DNA of 64,000 nt from Acetobacteraceae bacterium (GTDB taxonomy: Bacteria; Pseudomonadota; Alphaproteobacteria; Acetobacterales; Acetobacteraceae): positions 48,862-112,861 of the forward strand of contig DNXO01000132.1 in NCBI GenBank assembly GCA_003506895.1, written 5' to 3'. Below are positions 33,839-42,526 of this stretch, in pieces. The translations under genes were made by a program, and so were the position numbers. The notes under the pieces were generated by a model that was not told where the DNA came from, ran no database searches, and was given only the letters and a program-made list of their open reading frames with translations. The first letter of the stretch is position 1; every line of letters begins with the position of its first letter.

Positions 33839-34521
33839 CGGTGGATTTGCGGCCGCTTCGCTGGGACCGGTCGCACCGGATCATCCGCACCATCTATCCC
33901 CCCGTCGATCTGTTCGAGGACATCGCCGATCCCGCCGACTGGGACATGTTGGTTTCAGCCGAAGCCAAGACCAATCCGCGCGTTCTCGACGCCGTGGGCA
34001 ACCTCGGCCTGGTTCCGGCGGCGCGGCGGGTCAACGGCCCGACCGCGTCTCTGGTGATGGGGGCATTCACTCACCCGTCTCCGGATCGCGCCGGGCGGTT
34101 TTCGGATGGCAGCTACGGCGTCTGGTATTGCGGCGACCGGTTTGAGGTCGCGCTGGCCGAAACCGCCCATCATTTCGAGCGGTTCATGCGTGCGACCGCC
34201 GAACCACCGGGCGAGGCGGACTACCGTGAATTGATCGCCACCGTGCATGGTGATGTCGCCGACGGTTCCAGCCCTGACCTGCTGGCGCCCGATAACTGGA
34301 CCGCCGGACAGACCTTCGGTCGCCTCGTGCGACAACAGGCCGGCGACGGGGTGGTTTATCCGAGTGTCCGCCATCCGGCCGGAAACGCCCTGGCGTTGTT
34401 CTGGCCCAACCTCGTTGGACTGCCGGTCATACAGGCCAGACAGTTTCGCTATGGCTGGGATGGCCGGCACATGCATCGCTACCTTGTCCACGGCGCTCGA
34501 TCATGGATCCCGTTCCCATAA
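33835..34521 (+). CDS. RES-domain toxin (NAD+-targeting)
   Basis: This is the toxin of a type II toxin-antitoxin pair, 228 aa. RES proteins degrade or use NAD+ (known from MbcT and ParT). The three name-giving residues are visible: Arg88 in GRFSDGSYGVWYCGDRFEVA, Glu109 in ALAETAHHFERF, and Ser in VVYPSVRHPAGN. The GTG start overlaps the antitoxin stop, so translation is coupled. The gene is complete, suggesting the system is active. Confidence 0.92.
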   Translation: MTVDLRPLRWDRSHRIIRTIYPPVDLFEDIADPADWDMLVSAEAKTNPRVLDAVGNLGLVPAARRVNGPTASLVMGAFTHPSPDRAGRFSDGSYGVWYCGDRFEVALAETAHHFERFMRATAEPPGEADYRELIATVHGDVADGSSPDLLAPDNWTAGQTFGRLVRQQAGDGVVYPSVRHPAGNALALFWPNLVGLPVIQARQFRYGWDGRHMHRYLVHGARSWIPFP

Positions 34522-34634
34522 CTGCTTACGGGAAACCCAGCGCCTGGCTCCGCTGCCACCGGCACACTTGACTTCGCGCTACATCCGGAAGCTGTGTTAC
34601 GGTTGCGATACCGTTCACGTCCGGAGGAGTTTCC

Positions 34635-35039
34635 ATGCGCCTGCTGAAATACCTGTCCGCCGCGTTGCTTGCGATTGGCCTGTCCGTCACCGCCATTCCG
34701 TCGTCCTGGGCCACCCCGACCGAGGCACCGTTCACCCAACAGGCGTTCGATGCCTCGCAGAAGCAAGGCAAGCCGATCCTGGTGCATGTCAACGCACCCT
34801 GGTGCCCATTCTGTGCCAAGCAGCGCCCGATCATCGCGCAGTTGGTCACCGAACCGAAATTCAAGGATCTGGTTGTCTATACGGTTGATTTCGATACCCA
34901 GAAGGAACAGCTCAAGGAATTCGGCGTGCAGAAGCAAAGCACGCTGATCGTGTTCAAGGGGTCGGCGGAGAAGGCCCGTTCAACCGGCGAAACCGATCCG
35001 GCAAAGATCGAGAGCATGGTCGCCCAGTCGGTCCAGTAA
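34635..35039 (+). CDS. Periplasmic thioredoxin-fold protein
   Basis: This is an exported thiol-disulfide protein of 134 aa. A signal peptide (MRLLKYLSAALLAIGLSVTA... to SSWA) precedes a thioredoxin domain with active site APWCPFCAKQ (C57, C60). The cis-Pro loop reads KQSTLIVF, with Thr where cis-Pro is usual. GGAGGAG precedes the ATG. The next gene begins at the base after its stop and encodes a CcdA/DsbD-type electron carrier, so this is probably the periplasmic acceptor of that reductant. Confidence 0.9.
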   Translation: MRLLKYLSAALLAIGLSVTAIPSSWATPTEAPFTQQAFDASQKQGKPILVHVNAPWCPFCAKQRPIIAQLVTEPKFKDLVVYTVDFDTQKEQLKEFGVQKQSTLIVFKGSAEKARSTGETDPAKIESMVAQSVQ

Positions 35040-35768
35040 ATGTCCCTCCCGGCAGGAAGCATTGTTTTCGGCTTCCTGGCCGGGACGCTTTCAATCCTGT
35101 CGCCATGCGTTTTGCCCCTGCTGCCGTTGGTGCTGGGGCCGGCAATGGCGCAAAGCCGCCTCGGGCTTCCCGCGCTGGCCGCGGGTCTGGTCGTTTCGTT
35201 CGTCGGGATCGGTTTGTTTGTCGCCACGATCGGGTTTTCGATCGGGCTTGATGGCGACGTGTTCCGCACCGCCTCCGCGGTTTTACTGGCGCTGCTGGGC
35301 ATCGTGCTGCTGAGCGAAGGTCTGCAACACCGCCTCGCCGCCGCGACCGGCGGCCTTAGCAACGCCGGTAACCAGCTCATTTCCCGCATCACCATCGAAG
35401 GCCCACGCGGGCAATTCCTGCTCGGCCTTCTGCTCGGCGCGGTCTGGAGCCCCTGTGTTGGCCCGACACTGGGGGCCGCCTCGGTACTCGCCGCGCAAGG
35501 CCGCGATCTGTTCAGCGTCGCCTTGGTGATGCTGGCCTTCGGTTTGGGCACCGCCGTGCCGCTGCTGCTGATCGGGCTGTTGTCACGGACGGCACTTAGC
35601 CGGTGGCGCGGGCGGCTGATGGGTGCGGGCAAGACCGGGAAGCTGGCTCTGGGGCTGGCGGCCCTGGCGGTGTCGCTGCTGATCCTGACCGGATGGGATC
35701 ATGTCATCGAGGCCGCGATCGTCACGGCGTCGCCCGATTGGCTGACCGATCTGACCACACGATTCTAG
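35040..35768 (+). CDS. CcdA/DsbD-type thiol electron transporter
   Basis: This is an inner-membrane protein of 242 aa with about six hydrophobic segments. The two redox cysteines are in TLSILSPCVLPLLPLVLGPAMA and LGAVWSPCVGPTLGAASVLA, the paired S-P-C-V/x-P motifs of the CcdA family. It would carry electrons from cytoplasmic thioredoxin to the periplasmic thioredoxin at 34635. The two genes abut without spacing. The partner could serve cytochrome c maturation or repair of oxidised proteins. Confidence 0.92.
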   Translation: MSLPAGSIVFGFLAGTLSILSPCVLPLLPLVLGPAMAQSRLGLPALAAGLVVSFVGIGLFVATIGFSIGLDGDVFRTASAVLLALLGIVLLSEGLQHRLAAATGGLSNAGNQLISRITIEGPRGQFLLGLLLGAVWSPCVGPTLGAASVLAAQGRDLFSVALVMLAFGLGTAVPLLLIGLLSRTALSRWRGRLMGAGKTGKLALGLAALAVSLLILTGWDHVIEAAIVTASPDWLTDLTTRF

Positions 35769-35960
35769 TATCTCGGCACCAAGATGGTGACAAATTGCGC
35801 GCGGTCTTGCTGCCCAGCCCTGATGCCGGTGCGATCGGAACCCGTGGGATGGACGGCTTTGGGGGGCGGCCCGTCCGCTTTGTGGCACAATTCAGCGAAT
35901 CTCGGTGCCGCCCTCGCACGCCGAAATGCACGCTCAACTCCAGCCCGAGGAAAGTAACGA

Positions 35961-36512
35961 ATGCCGAATGCCAAAATGATTTACCGCAGGACGCCGGAAT
36001 CCGCGGCCATGTTGGCAAACGTCAAACGAGCGATGACGATCACCGCCAAACTTAACCGTTTGACGTTCAACGACGCGGACGAAATTCGGGCCTTGTTCAG
36101 CGAACTGATCGGCAAGGAGGTGGACGCGAGCTTTTTACTGATCCCTCCATTCTATACTGCCGGCGGGGACGAAATCCGGGTCGGGCACAATGTCTTCATA
36201 AATCAGAACTGCACCTTCTATGACCTTGGCGGACTCGACATCGCGGACGATGTGATGATCGGACCGAACGTGAGCATCATCACGGCGGGCCATCCCGTCG
36301 ACCCCTCGCTGCGCCGTGCCGCCACAATCGGAAAGCCCATCGTGATTGAGAAAGGCGTATGGATCGCAGCCGGCGCGACCATCATCGGTGGCGTAACAGT
36401 GGGGGAGAATTCGGTCGTCGCGGCAGGTTCGGTGGTCACCAAGGACGTGCCCCCCAATACTCTTGTCGGCGGAAATCCGGCGCGGGTCATTCGCTCGATT
36501 TGCGACGACTGA
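35961..36512 (+). CDS. Sugar O-acetyltransferase (maltose/galactoside type, left-handed beta-helix)
   Basis: This is an acetyl-CoA-dependent sugar acetyltransferase of 183 aa, acting in the cytosol as a trimer. The N-terminal Mac domain is LANVKRAMTITAKLNRLTF. The hexapeptide repeats run from IRVGHNVFINQNC through IADDVMIGPNVSIITAGHP, with the catalytic His, to VWIAAGATIIGGVTVGENSV and VGGNPARVI. It stands alone, without sugar biosynthesis neighbours. Confidence 0.92.
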   Translation: MPNAKMIYRRTPESAAMLANVKRAMTITAKLNRLTFNDADEIRALFSELIGKEVDASFLLIPPFYTAGGDEIRVGHNVFINQNCTFYDLGGLDIADDVMIGPNVSIITAGHPVDPSLRRAATIGKPIVIEKGVWIAAGATIIGGVTVGENSVVAAGSVVTKDVPPNTLVGGNPARVIRSICDD

Positions 36513-36861
36513 GGAAACGTCCGCGAGGGGGCGAATACAGCCCGTCGCTCAACCCGTCAAAACCGCTGCGCAAGCATACCGAAGTGCGTTTCACGTGGGT
36601 GGAATCATCGAAGTGGTGAATCAAGCGATCCAGTAAACCGTAAGAACGGTATCCGAGAGCCGGCGCGGGTGGCTGCCGCCCTAATCGTCCGGTCGCCTGC
36701 GAAAAATCCTTGTGATCGAATGATCCTGCCGCTGGGCCTTCGCCGGCGCGACCCCGGGCCGCGCACTACGGATTGCCCCGGCACCGACCGCGCCGCCCTT
36801 GGCACATCCGTTTCCCGGCGCTACACCAAATGCATAATCGCGCTTTCAGGAAACGCCTCGC
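36513..36861. other. 349-bp intergenic region without a recognisable gene
   Basis: No ORF here has a plausible start and family motif. The last part must contain the promoter of the CoA-transferase genes; AGGAAA about 10 nt before the ATG at 36862 is the likely ribosome binding site. No repeats or long palindromes were noticed. Confidence 0.4.
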
Positions 36862-37545
36862 ATGATCAACAAGATCGTCCAGTCCATGGCCGACGCCATG
36901 GCCGGCATCAAGGACGGGTCCACCGTCCTCCTCGGCGGCTTCGGGTCGGTCGGCCAGCCCAATGCCTTGATTGACGGCCTGATCGAACAGGGCGCCAAAA
37001 ACCTGACCGTGGCTTGCAACAATGCCGGCGCCGGCCATGTCGGGCTCGCTCGGCTGATGGAACTCGGGCGGGTCCGTAAGATCATCTGCTCGTTCCCCCG
37101 TAGCTCCGACCCGGTGGTGTTCGAAACGCTGTATCGCGCCGGCAAGATCGAGCTGGAGATCGTGCCCCAAGGCACCCTGGCCGAACGCATGCGCGCGGCG
37201 GGTGCGGGTGTGCCAGCCTTCTTCACCGCCACCGGCGTCGGCACCAAGATGGCCGTCGGCAAGGAACACCGCGAGATCGATGGCCGCATGTATATCCTGG
37301 AACAGGCGCTGCATGGCGATATCGGCCTGGTGGAAGCCTGGGAAGCCGATCGCTGGGGCAATCTGACCTACAAGCAGGCCGGCCGGAACTTCAATCCGAT
37401 CTGCGCCATGGCCTCGGCGCTGACGATCGTGCAGTCCCAGCATATCCGCGAACTGGGGCAGATCGACCCCGACCATGTCGTGACCCCCGGCATCTTCGTG
37501 GACCGGGTGCTGCACGTCCCCTATGGCGACCCTTCCGGCTTTTGA
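36862..37545 (+). CDS. 3-oxoacid/3-oxoadipate CoA-transferase subunit A
   Basis: This is the alpha subunit (227 aa) of a heterodimeric class I CoA-transferase. The CoA-binding signature is DGSTVLLGGFGSVGQPNALID, followed by NNAGAGHVGLARLMELGRVRKIICSFPRS and the segment EADRWGNLTYKQAGRNFNP. Similarity leans to PcaI-like 3-oxoadipate CoA-transferases but succinyl-CoA:acetoacetate transferase cannot be excluded. The beta subunit follows after 16 bp; an acyl-CoA dehydrogenase completes the operon. Confidence 0.92.
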   Translation: MINKIVQSMADAMAGIKDGSTVLLGGFGSVGQPNALIDGLIEQGAKNLTVACNNAGAGHVGLARLMELGRVRKIICSFPRSSDPVVFETLYRAGKIELEIVPQGTLAERMRAAGAGVPAFFTATGVGTKMAVGKEHREIDGRMYILEQALHGDIGLVEAWEADRWGNLTYKQAGRNFNPICAMASALTIVQSQHIRELGQIDPDHVVTPGIFVDRVLHVPYGDPSGF

Positions 37546-37561
37546 TCAGGAGACCCTGAAA

Positions 37562-38224
37562 ATGTCCGCCACCGAACTCGCCTTTAAGCCATTCAGCCGC
37601 CAGCAGATGGCGCAGCGCGCCGCCGCCGACATCCCCGAGGGTTGGTACGTCAACCTGGGCATCGGCATCCCGACCATGATCTCCGACTACGTGCCGATGG
37701 ACCGGGAGGTGATCTTCCACTCCGAAAACGGCGTGCTGGGCATGGGCCCGGCGCCGGAGAAGGACAAGATCGAGCCCTGGCTGATCAACGCCGGCAAGCA
37801 ATACGTCACGATGCGCGCGGGCGGCAGCTTCTGCCACCACGCCGATAGCTTCTCGATGATCCGGGGCGGCCATCTCGATCTGTGCGTGCTGGGCGCGTTC
37901 CAGGTCGCCGACAACGGCGATATCGCCAACTGGGCGACCAGTGAGAACGACACCGCACCCGCCGTCGGCGGCGCGATGGACCTCGCGGCCGGCGCCAAAC
38001 GGCTTTGGGTGCTGATGGAGCACACCACCAAGGACGGCAGCGCGAAGCTGGTGACGAAGTGCACCTATCCGCTAACCGCCCCCGGCGCGGTGAAGCGGGT
38101 TTACACCAACCTCGCCACGATCGACGTGACGGAGCGTGGTTTCGTCGTGCTCGGTATGGCGCCCGGCCTGTCGTTCGAGGATTTGCAGGCCCGCACCGAA
38201 GCCAAACTACACCTTCCGGCCTGA
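37562..38224 (+). CDS. 3-oxoacid/3-oxoadipate CoA-transferase subunit B
   Basis: This is the beta subunit (220 aa) carrying the catalytic glutamate, in the SENG motif of VIFHSENGVLGMGPAP. NLGIGIPTMISDYVP and MRAGGSFCHHADSFSMIRGGHLDLCVLGAFQV are family signatures. The start at 37562 follows AGGAG; the longer frame from 37523 would overlap subunit A. The catalytic residue is intact, so the enzyme should be active. Confidence 0.93.
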   Translation: MSATELAFKPFSRQQMAQRAAADIPEGWYVNLGIGIPTMISDYVPMDREVIFHSENGVLGMGPAPEKDKIEPWLINAGKQYVTMRAGGSFCHHADSFSMIRGGHLDLCVLGAFQVADNGDIANWATSENDTAPAVGGAMDLAAGAKRLWVLMEHTTKDGSAKLVTKCTYPLTAPGAVKRVYTNLATIDVTERGFVVLGMAPGLSFEDLQARTEAKLHLPA

Positions 38225-38228
38225 TCCG

Positions 38229-39302
38229 ATGACCCTTGACCCTGTGACCGGGGATCGCGGCGAAAGCCTGCGGATGATCCGCGACAGCGCGGCGGGTATT
38301 GCGCCACGCACTGGGGACTTCCGCCGTATCAGGGCGCTGCGGTTCACCGAACCGGGGTTCGACCCGGCGGTGTTCCGCGAGATGTGCCAAATGGGCTGGC
38401 TGGGCCTGATGATCCCCGAGGATGCCGGCGGATCGGGCCTGGGCGTCAGCGAATTCTGCGCCCTGGCCGAAGAACTCGGGGCCTCGCTGGTTCCCGAACC
38501 GCTGATCGGCGCGGCAATGGCGGCCCGTCTGCTGCCGGCGGACCATTTGGATGCCGTGTTATCCGGCGACCGGATCGTGCTGCCCGCATGGCAGGAAGCG
38601 CCGCACAGCCTGGATGTGGCGGCCGGCGGCACAACCCTGGCGAATGGCAGGGTCACCGGCAAGAAACTGTTCGTCGGCATGGCGGCCGGTGCGGACGCCT
38701 TTCTGGTCACCACCCAGGACGGCCTGGCGCTGGTGGAGCGTTCAGCCCCCGGGGCGCATCTCGACCTGACGCAAACGCAGGACGGCGGGAACGTCGGCAC
38801 CCTGGTGCTGAACGACGCCCCAGCGGAACGCGTAGCGGGCGACGCGGTCGCGGCACTGGAAACCGCGATCATGGCGACCAGCGCCTATCTGCTGGGCGTG
38901 ATGGACCGGGTGTTCGGGATCACGATGGAGTACCTGCGAACCCGCGAGCAGTTCGGCAAGAAGATCGGCTCCTTTCAGGCCTTGCAGCACCGCTCGGCGG
39001 ATTTGAAGATCCAGATCGCACTGACCAGGGCGACGGTCGAGGCGGCGGCACTGACGCAGGATACCGCTTCGGATGCGGCCGTTCGGATGGCAGCCGTGTC
39101 GCGCGCCAAGGCGCGGGCATCGGACGCGGCCAGTCTGGTCACACGCGGGTGCATCCAGCTACATGGCGGAATCGGCTATACGGACGCCGCCGACCCGGGA
39201 TTGTTTCTGCGCAAGATGATGGTTCTGGCGCCGTCCCTCGGGTCAGCCGCGCTGCACCGAGCGCGGTTCCGGTCACTTGCGCCCGATGGGGACGAGGACT
39301 AG
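38229..39302 (+). CDS. Acyl-CoA dehydrogenase family protein (short, PimD-like)
   Basis: This is a flavoprotein of 357 aa that would oxidise an acyl-CoA. It begins 4 bp after the CoA-transferase B stop. Features are MCQMGWLGLMIPEDAGGSGL, the tetramer/FAD segment EYLRTREQFGKKIGSFQALQHRSADLKIQIALTRA, and the C-terminal QLHGGIGYTDAADPGLFLRK. It is shorter than standard enzymes and lacks the common middle-domain T-E-P-x-G-S motif, as in dimer partners of the pimeloyl-CoA type. A second subunit is not adjacent. Its last 30 bp overlap the opposing acyltransferase gene. Confidence 0.87.
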   Translation: MTLDPVTGDRGESLRMIRDSAAGIAPRTGDFRRIRALRFTEPGFDPAVFREMCQMGWLGLMIPEDAGGSGLGVSEFCALAEELGASLVPEPLIGAAMAARLLPADHLDAVLSGDRIVLPAWQEAPHSLDVAAGGTTLANGRVTGKKLFVGMAAGADAFLVTTQDGLALVERSAPGAHLDLTQTQDGGNVGTLVLNDAPAERVAGDAVAALETAIMATSAYLLGVMDRVFGITMEYLRTREQFGKKIGSFQALQHRSADLKIQIALTRATVEAAALTQDTASDAAVRMAAVSRAKARASDAASLVTRGCIQLHGGIGYTDAADPGLFLRKMMVLAPSLGSAALHRARFRSLAPDGDED

Positions 39303-40547
39303 CGCGACGGGAGCGCCAGCGACGAGGCGCCATCGGGACACCGCCCGGCTTAGCGCGATGGAAGGACGATCGATCCACCGCTCGAACAGTACGGCGATAG
39401 CGATGCTGGTGGCGATACCGGCGGCACTGGCGATCGCGATGCTGACTTCATAAGAGAGGGTCTCGTTAAGCCGGGTAAAGACCAGCGCAACGCCGGTAGA
39501 CAAGATCGGATAATGGGTCAGATACAGGCTGAACGAAATTTTCCCGAACCAGCGAGGGGCTGGCCGTTCCAAATACCGTCGCAGGACCGGAACACAACCA
39601 AGCCCGGCGAAGATCGATAACGCACCGATCATTTTCTGCAGTACCGTCGCATCGCCCTGGAGTCCAAGCCACGGCGCTGGCAAAAACGTCCACATCGCTG
39701 TGATCGGGGCGACCGTTTGCACCGAGCATAGCAGGACGCCCGCACCCAGCAGGGCTGAACCAATCCAGGGCTGAGGTGACCTTGCGCGGCGCTCTGTCAG
39801 ATGGTTGGCGACCAGATGGCCGATGATGAACATGATCATGGGGCTGAGCACGAAGACACAGCCAAGCACCGCGCAGACCGCCCGATAGGCCCCCCGGCTT
39901 GCCGCGGATCTAAGTACCACCAGCAGCATCACCAGCAGCGAGCCGCAGAACTCGATATGCAGGGTCCACATCGGCACGTTGAACCCGTGCGTGATCGGCG
40001 CCAGCGTTAAGGACCCGCGTATCCAGGGGGGTAGCAGGGAGGATGTGTCGAAGCCGGTCAGCAGCCCTTCAAACGCCATCTGATGAGCGATCGTATAAAG
40101 CGAAAACTCCTCCGGCCCAATGTTTCGGAACCACGTCGATCCGGTTCGTTCGCCGGCGACGATGTGGCTATCGGGCAGCAGGGTCAGCAATGCCGCGGCA
40201 AACAACGTCGCCGCGATCATCGGCAAGCCAAGACGAATGAGCCTGCGCGCCACCGCCAACGGAAACTGGAACGAGCGCGATGAAAACGCATGCGTCAGGA
40301 CAACGCCGCTCATGACGAAGAAAAGATAGACCGCGGAATGCCCGTCGTAGGCAAAAAACAAGGGAATACTGGCGATCCCCGCCACACCCAGTTCGCCGAC
40401 GGGCAGTGGATAGGTCATCGCGACCGCCGGCAGGAAGGCGAAGACATAGTGCATCAGCACCACCTGCATGGCGGCAAGCCCGCGTAACCCGTCAAGCCAG
40501 CCAAGCCGCGATCGGTCTTGAGCGGGATCCGCCACCTGTCGTCCCAA
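39273..40547 (-). CDS. Acyltransferase 3 family membrane protein (OafA/YrhL type)
   Basis: This is a polytopic membrane acyltransferase of 424 aa that modifies surface sugars or lipids. Family features are LGWLDGLRGLAAMQVVLMHYVFAF at the N-terminus (R and catalytic His of the R/H-rich motif), FFVMSGVVLTHAF and PMWTLHIEFCGSLLVMLL. About ten hydrophobic segments follow. The TTG at 40547 gives the longest form; a GTG at 40535 is an alternative. No surface polysaccharide genes are adjacent. Confidence 0.9.
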   Translation of the reverse strand: MGRQVADPAQDRSRLGWLDGLRGLAAMQVVLMHYVFAFLPAVAMTYPLPVGELGVAGIASIPLFFAYDGHSAVYLFFVMSGVVLTHAFSSRSFQFPLAVARRLIRLGLPMIAATLFAAALLTLLPDSHIVAGERTGSTWFRNIGPEEFSLYTIAHQMAFEGLLTGFDTSSLLPPWIRGSLTLAPITHGFNVPMWTLHIEFCGSLLVMLLVVLRSAASRGAYRAVCAVLGCVFVLSPMIMFIIGHLVANHLTERRARSPQPWIGSALLGAGVLLCSVQTVAPITAMWTFLPAPWLGLQGDATVLQKMIGALSIFAGLGCVPVLRRYLERPAPRWFGKISFSLYLTHYPILSTGVALVFTRLNETLSYEVSIAIASAAGIATSIAIAVLFERWIDRPSIALSRAVSRWRLVAGAPVALVLVPIGRK

Positions 40548-40622
40548 CCTGTTACAACGGGCATACTACCTGGAAAAAGTTACAAACTGGTATCGACGCC
40601 GTGCCGACAGGCTCGCGACGGA

Positions 40623-41174
40623 TCAAAGCAGCCTGATATCCTGCCCGGGCAAATCCGCCAGCAGCGTCTCCGCCGTGCGCCCAAGGACCGGATGAACCCA
40701 ATCCGGCGCGACATCGGCCAACGGCGCGAGCACGAACGCGCGCAAATGCGCTCGCGGATGCGGCAGGACCGGATCGGGCGCGAATCGCACCAGGTCGCCG
40801 ATAGCGATGATATCCAGGTCCAATGTCCGGGCGGCATTGGGAACGCTGCGCTGGCGGCCGCAGCGCTCTTCAATCTCCATAAGCTGCGCGAGCAACCCAG
40901 CGGGGTCGATCGTATAGCCCGGTTCCAGCAGCAGCGAGGCGACGGCATTGACGTAGTCGGGCTGACCGGAGGCAGGGACCGGTGCCGTCAAATACCAGCG
41001 CGACAACCCGCTCAGGCGCAGACCGGGCAACCGGTCCAGCATGGCGACAGCCCGCCGGCAGGTTTCCAGCGCGGGCGTTCCGTCCGGGCCGGGCAAATTG
41101 GCGCCAACCGCGATCAGGACTATACAGCAAGTCGCGGCGGCATTACCGTTTCGATGTTCACAAGATTGACTCAT
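40623..41174 (-). CDS. folK: 2-amino-4-hydroxy-6-hydroxymethyldihydropteridine pyrophosphokinase
   Basis: This enzyme performs the pyrophosphate transfer step of folate synthesis. The 183 aa contain AVGANLPGPDGTP, SRWYLTAPVPASGQPDYVNAV, ARTLDLDIIAIGD (metal-binding Asp pair) and LPHPRAHLRAFVLAPLADVAP, all standard. It is divergent from the NYN gene. The visible start has no good ribosome binding site, and the usual start (near VLIAVGANLP) lies a few codons inside, so the true start is uncertain. folB/folP are not adjacent. Confidence 0.95.
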   Translation of the reverse strand: MSQSCEHRNGNAAATCCIVLIAVGANLPGPDGTPALETCRRAVAMLDRLPGLRLSGLSRWYLTAPVPASGQPDYVNAVASLLLEPGYTIDPAGLLAQLMEIEERCGRQRSVPNAARTLDLDIIAIGDLVRFAPDPVLPHPRAHLRAFVLAPLADVAPDWVHPVLGRTAETLLADLPGQDIRLL

Positions 41175-41263
41175 GGTTATAGTGACCGCTGTTCCGATTC
41201 CGCTGAATTAGCCGGGCGCCTCCGCCCAATACATTTGCAACCATTGCCGCAGGGTTAAAGCCG

Positions 41264-41869
41264 ATGCCTTTTCTGCCAACCGAACGTGTCGCTCTTTTTA
41301 TCGATGGCGCCAACCTTTACTCGGCATCGCGCAATCTCGGTTTCGATGTCGATTATCGTAACCTATTGGAATACTTCCGCAAAAAGGCCAACGTTATTCG
41401 CGCGTACTACTACTCCGCGGTGCTGGAGACGGAAGAATATTCGCCGCTGAAGCCGCTGACCGACTGGCTTGCCTATAACGGCTATGCCCTGGTGACAAAG
41501 CCGGCGAAGGAGTTCACCGACGCCGCCGGCCGCCGCCGGGTAAAGGGCAACATGGACATCGAAATCGCGGTGGACATGCTCGAACTCGCCGACAAGATCG
41601 ATCACATTGTGTTGTTCAGCGGCGACTCCGACTTCCGCCGGCTGATCGAGGCGGTGCAGCGCAAGGGCGTTCGGGTGTCCGTCGTGTCGTCCGTGCGGAC
41701 CAGCCCGCCAATGGTGGCGGATGAGTTGCGCCGCCAATGCGACGTGTTCCTGGAACTGGCCGAGATCGCGCCGGAGTTCACCCGGCGCCAGACCGAACCG
41801 CGGCAGCGGCCGACGGGGATGCGCGGCACACCCGCCGAACCCTACGCCGACCCGCACGACGCGCATTAA
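41264..41869 (+). CDS. NYN-domain protein (LabA/PIN-like)
   Basis: This 201-aa cytosolic protein has the PIN-related NYN fold, predicted to cut RNA. Acidic residues expected in the active site are in FIDGANLYSASRN (Asp14), KGNMDIEIAVDMLELA and IVLFSGDSDFRRLIEAV. The C-terminal tail is Arg/Pro-rich. Such proteins are common in Alphaproteobacteria with little experimental data. It lies 9 bp before a uracil-DNA glycosylase gene, then an Rrf2 regulator, probably one transcript. Confidence 0.9.
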   Translation: MPFLPTERVALFIDGANLYSASRNLGFDVDYRNLLEYFRKKANVIRAYYYSAVLETEEYSPLKPLTDWLAYNGYALVTKPAKEFTDAAGRRRVKGNMDIEIAVDMLELADKIDHIVLFSGDSDFRRLIEAVQRKGVRVSVVSSVRTSPPMVADELRRQCDVFLELAEIAPEFTRRQTEPRQRPTGMRGTPAEPYADPHDAH

Positions 41870-41878
41870 GAGCTGGGC

Positions 41879-42514
41879 GTGGTTTATCAGCCTCCGGCGG
41901 CCTCGTGCCCGCTTTGTCCGCGGCTGGTCGAATACCGGGAGAAAAACCGGGTAGCCAATCCCGGGTGGTTTAATGGGGCGGTGCCGAGCTTCGGGTCGTT
42001 GGACGGGCGTTTCCTTGTGGTCGGACTGGCACCCGGCGTTCGGGGGGCAAACCGGACCGGGCGCCCCTTCACCGGCGATTTCGCCGGGACGCTGCTGTAT
42101 CAAACGCTGATCAAGTACGGCCTCGCGACCGGTGTTTATGCGGCCGACCCGGCGGATGGGGTGGCGTTGCGCGATTGCCGGGTGACCAACGCGGTACGCT
42201 GCGTGCCGCCGGCGAATCTGCCGACGCCGGCGGAGATTGCCGGCTGCAACCCGTTCCTCACGGCTGAACTGGCGTCGATGCCCCACCTGAAGGTAGTTCT
42301 GGCGTTGGGGGGCGTGTCGCACAAGGCCGTCCTGCGGGCTCGTGGCCTGAGGCAAAGCCATGTCCCGTTCGCGCATGGGGCCGTGCATACGTTGCCGGAT
42401 GGATTGCTTTTGGTGGACAGCTACCACGTGTCCCGGCTGAACACGAATACGGGACGACTGACGACTCCGATGTTCGAGGCGGTGATCGCGGATATCGTTC
42501 GCCGACTGACCTGA
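41879..42514 (+). CDS. Uracil-DNA glycosylase, family 5 type (UdgB, Fe-S)
   Basis: This DNA repair enzyme of 211 aa removes uracil and other deaminated bases. The four cluster cysteines are C10 and C13 in SCPLCPRLVEYR, and the pair in DCRVTNAVRCVPPAN. The catalytic/substrate motif GLAPGVRGANRTGRPFTGD is the family 5 variant (G-L-A-P-G...). The C-terminal motif is VDSYHVSRLNTNTG. The start is a GTG, 9 bp after the NYN stop. It is followed by the Rrf2 gene after 12 bp. Confidence 0.92.
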   Translation: MVYQPPAASCPLCPRLVEYREKNRVANPGWFNGAVPSFGSLDGRFLVVGLAPGVRGANRTGRPFTGDFAGTLLYQTLIKYGLATGVYAADPADGVALRDCRVTNAVRCVPPANLPTPAEIAGCNPFLTAELASMPHLKVVLALGGVSHKAVLRARGLRQSHVPFAHGAVHTLPDGLLLVDSYHVSRLNTNTGRLTTPMFEAVIADIVRRLT

Positions 42515-42526
42515 AGGGGCCGGGCG

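Noticed and set aside
35769..35960. Short hairpin GGACGG/CCGTCC (35851-35876) as a terminator
   Set aside because: Only a 6-bp stem with a 14-nt loop and no U-tract; not distinguishable from chance in GC-rich DNA.
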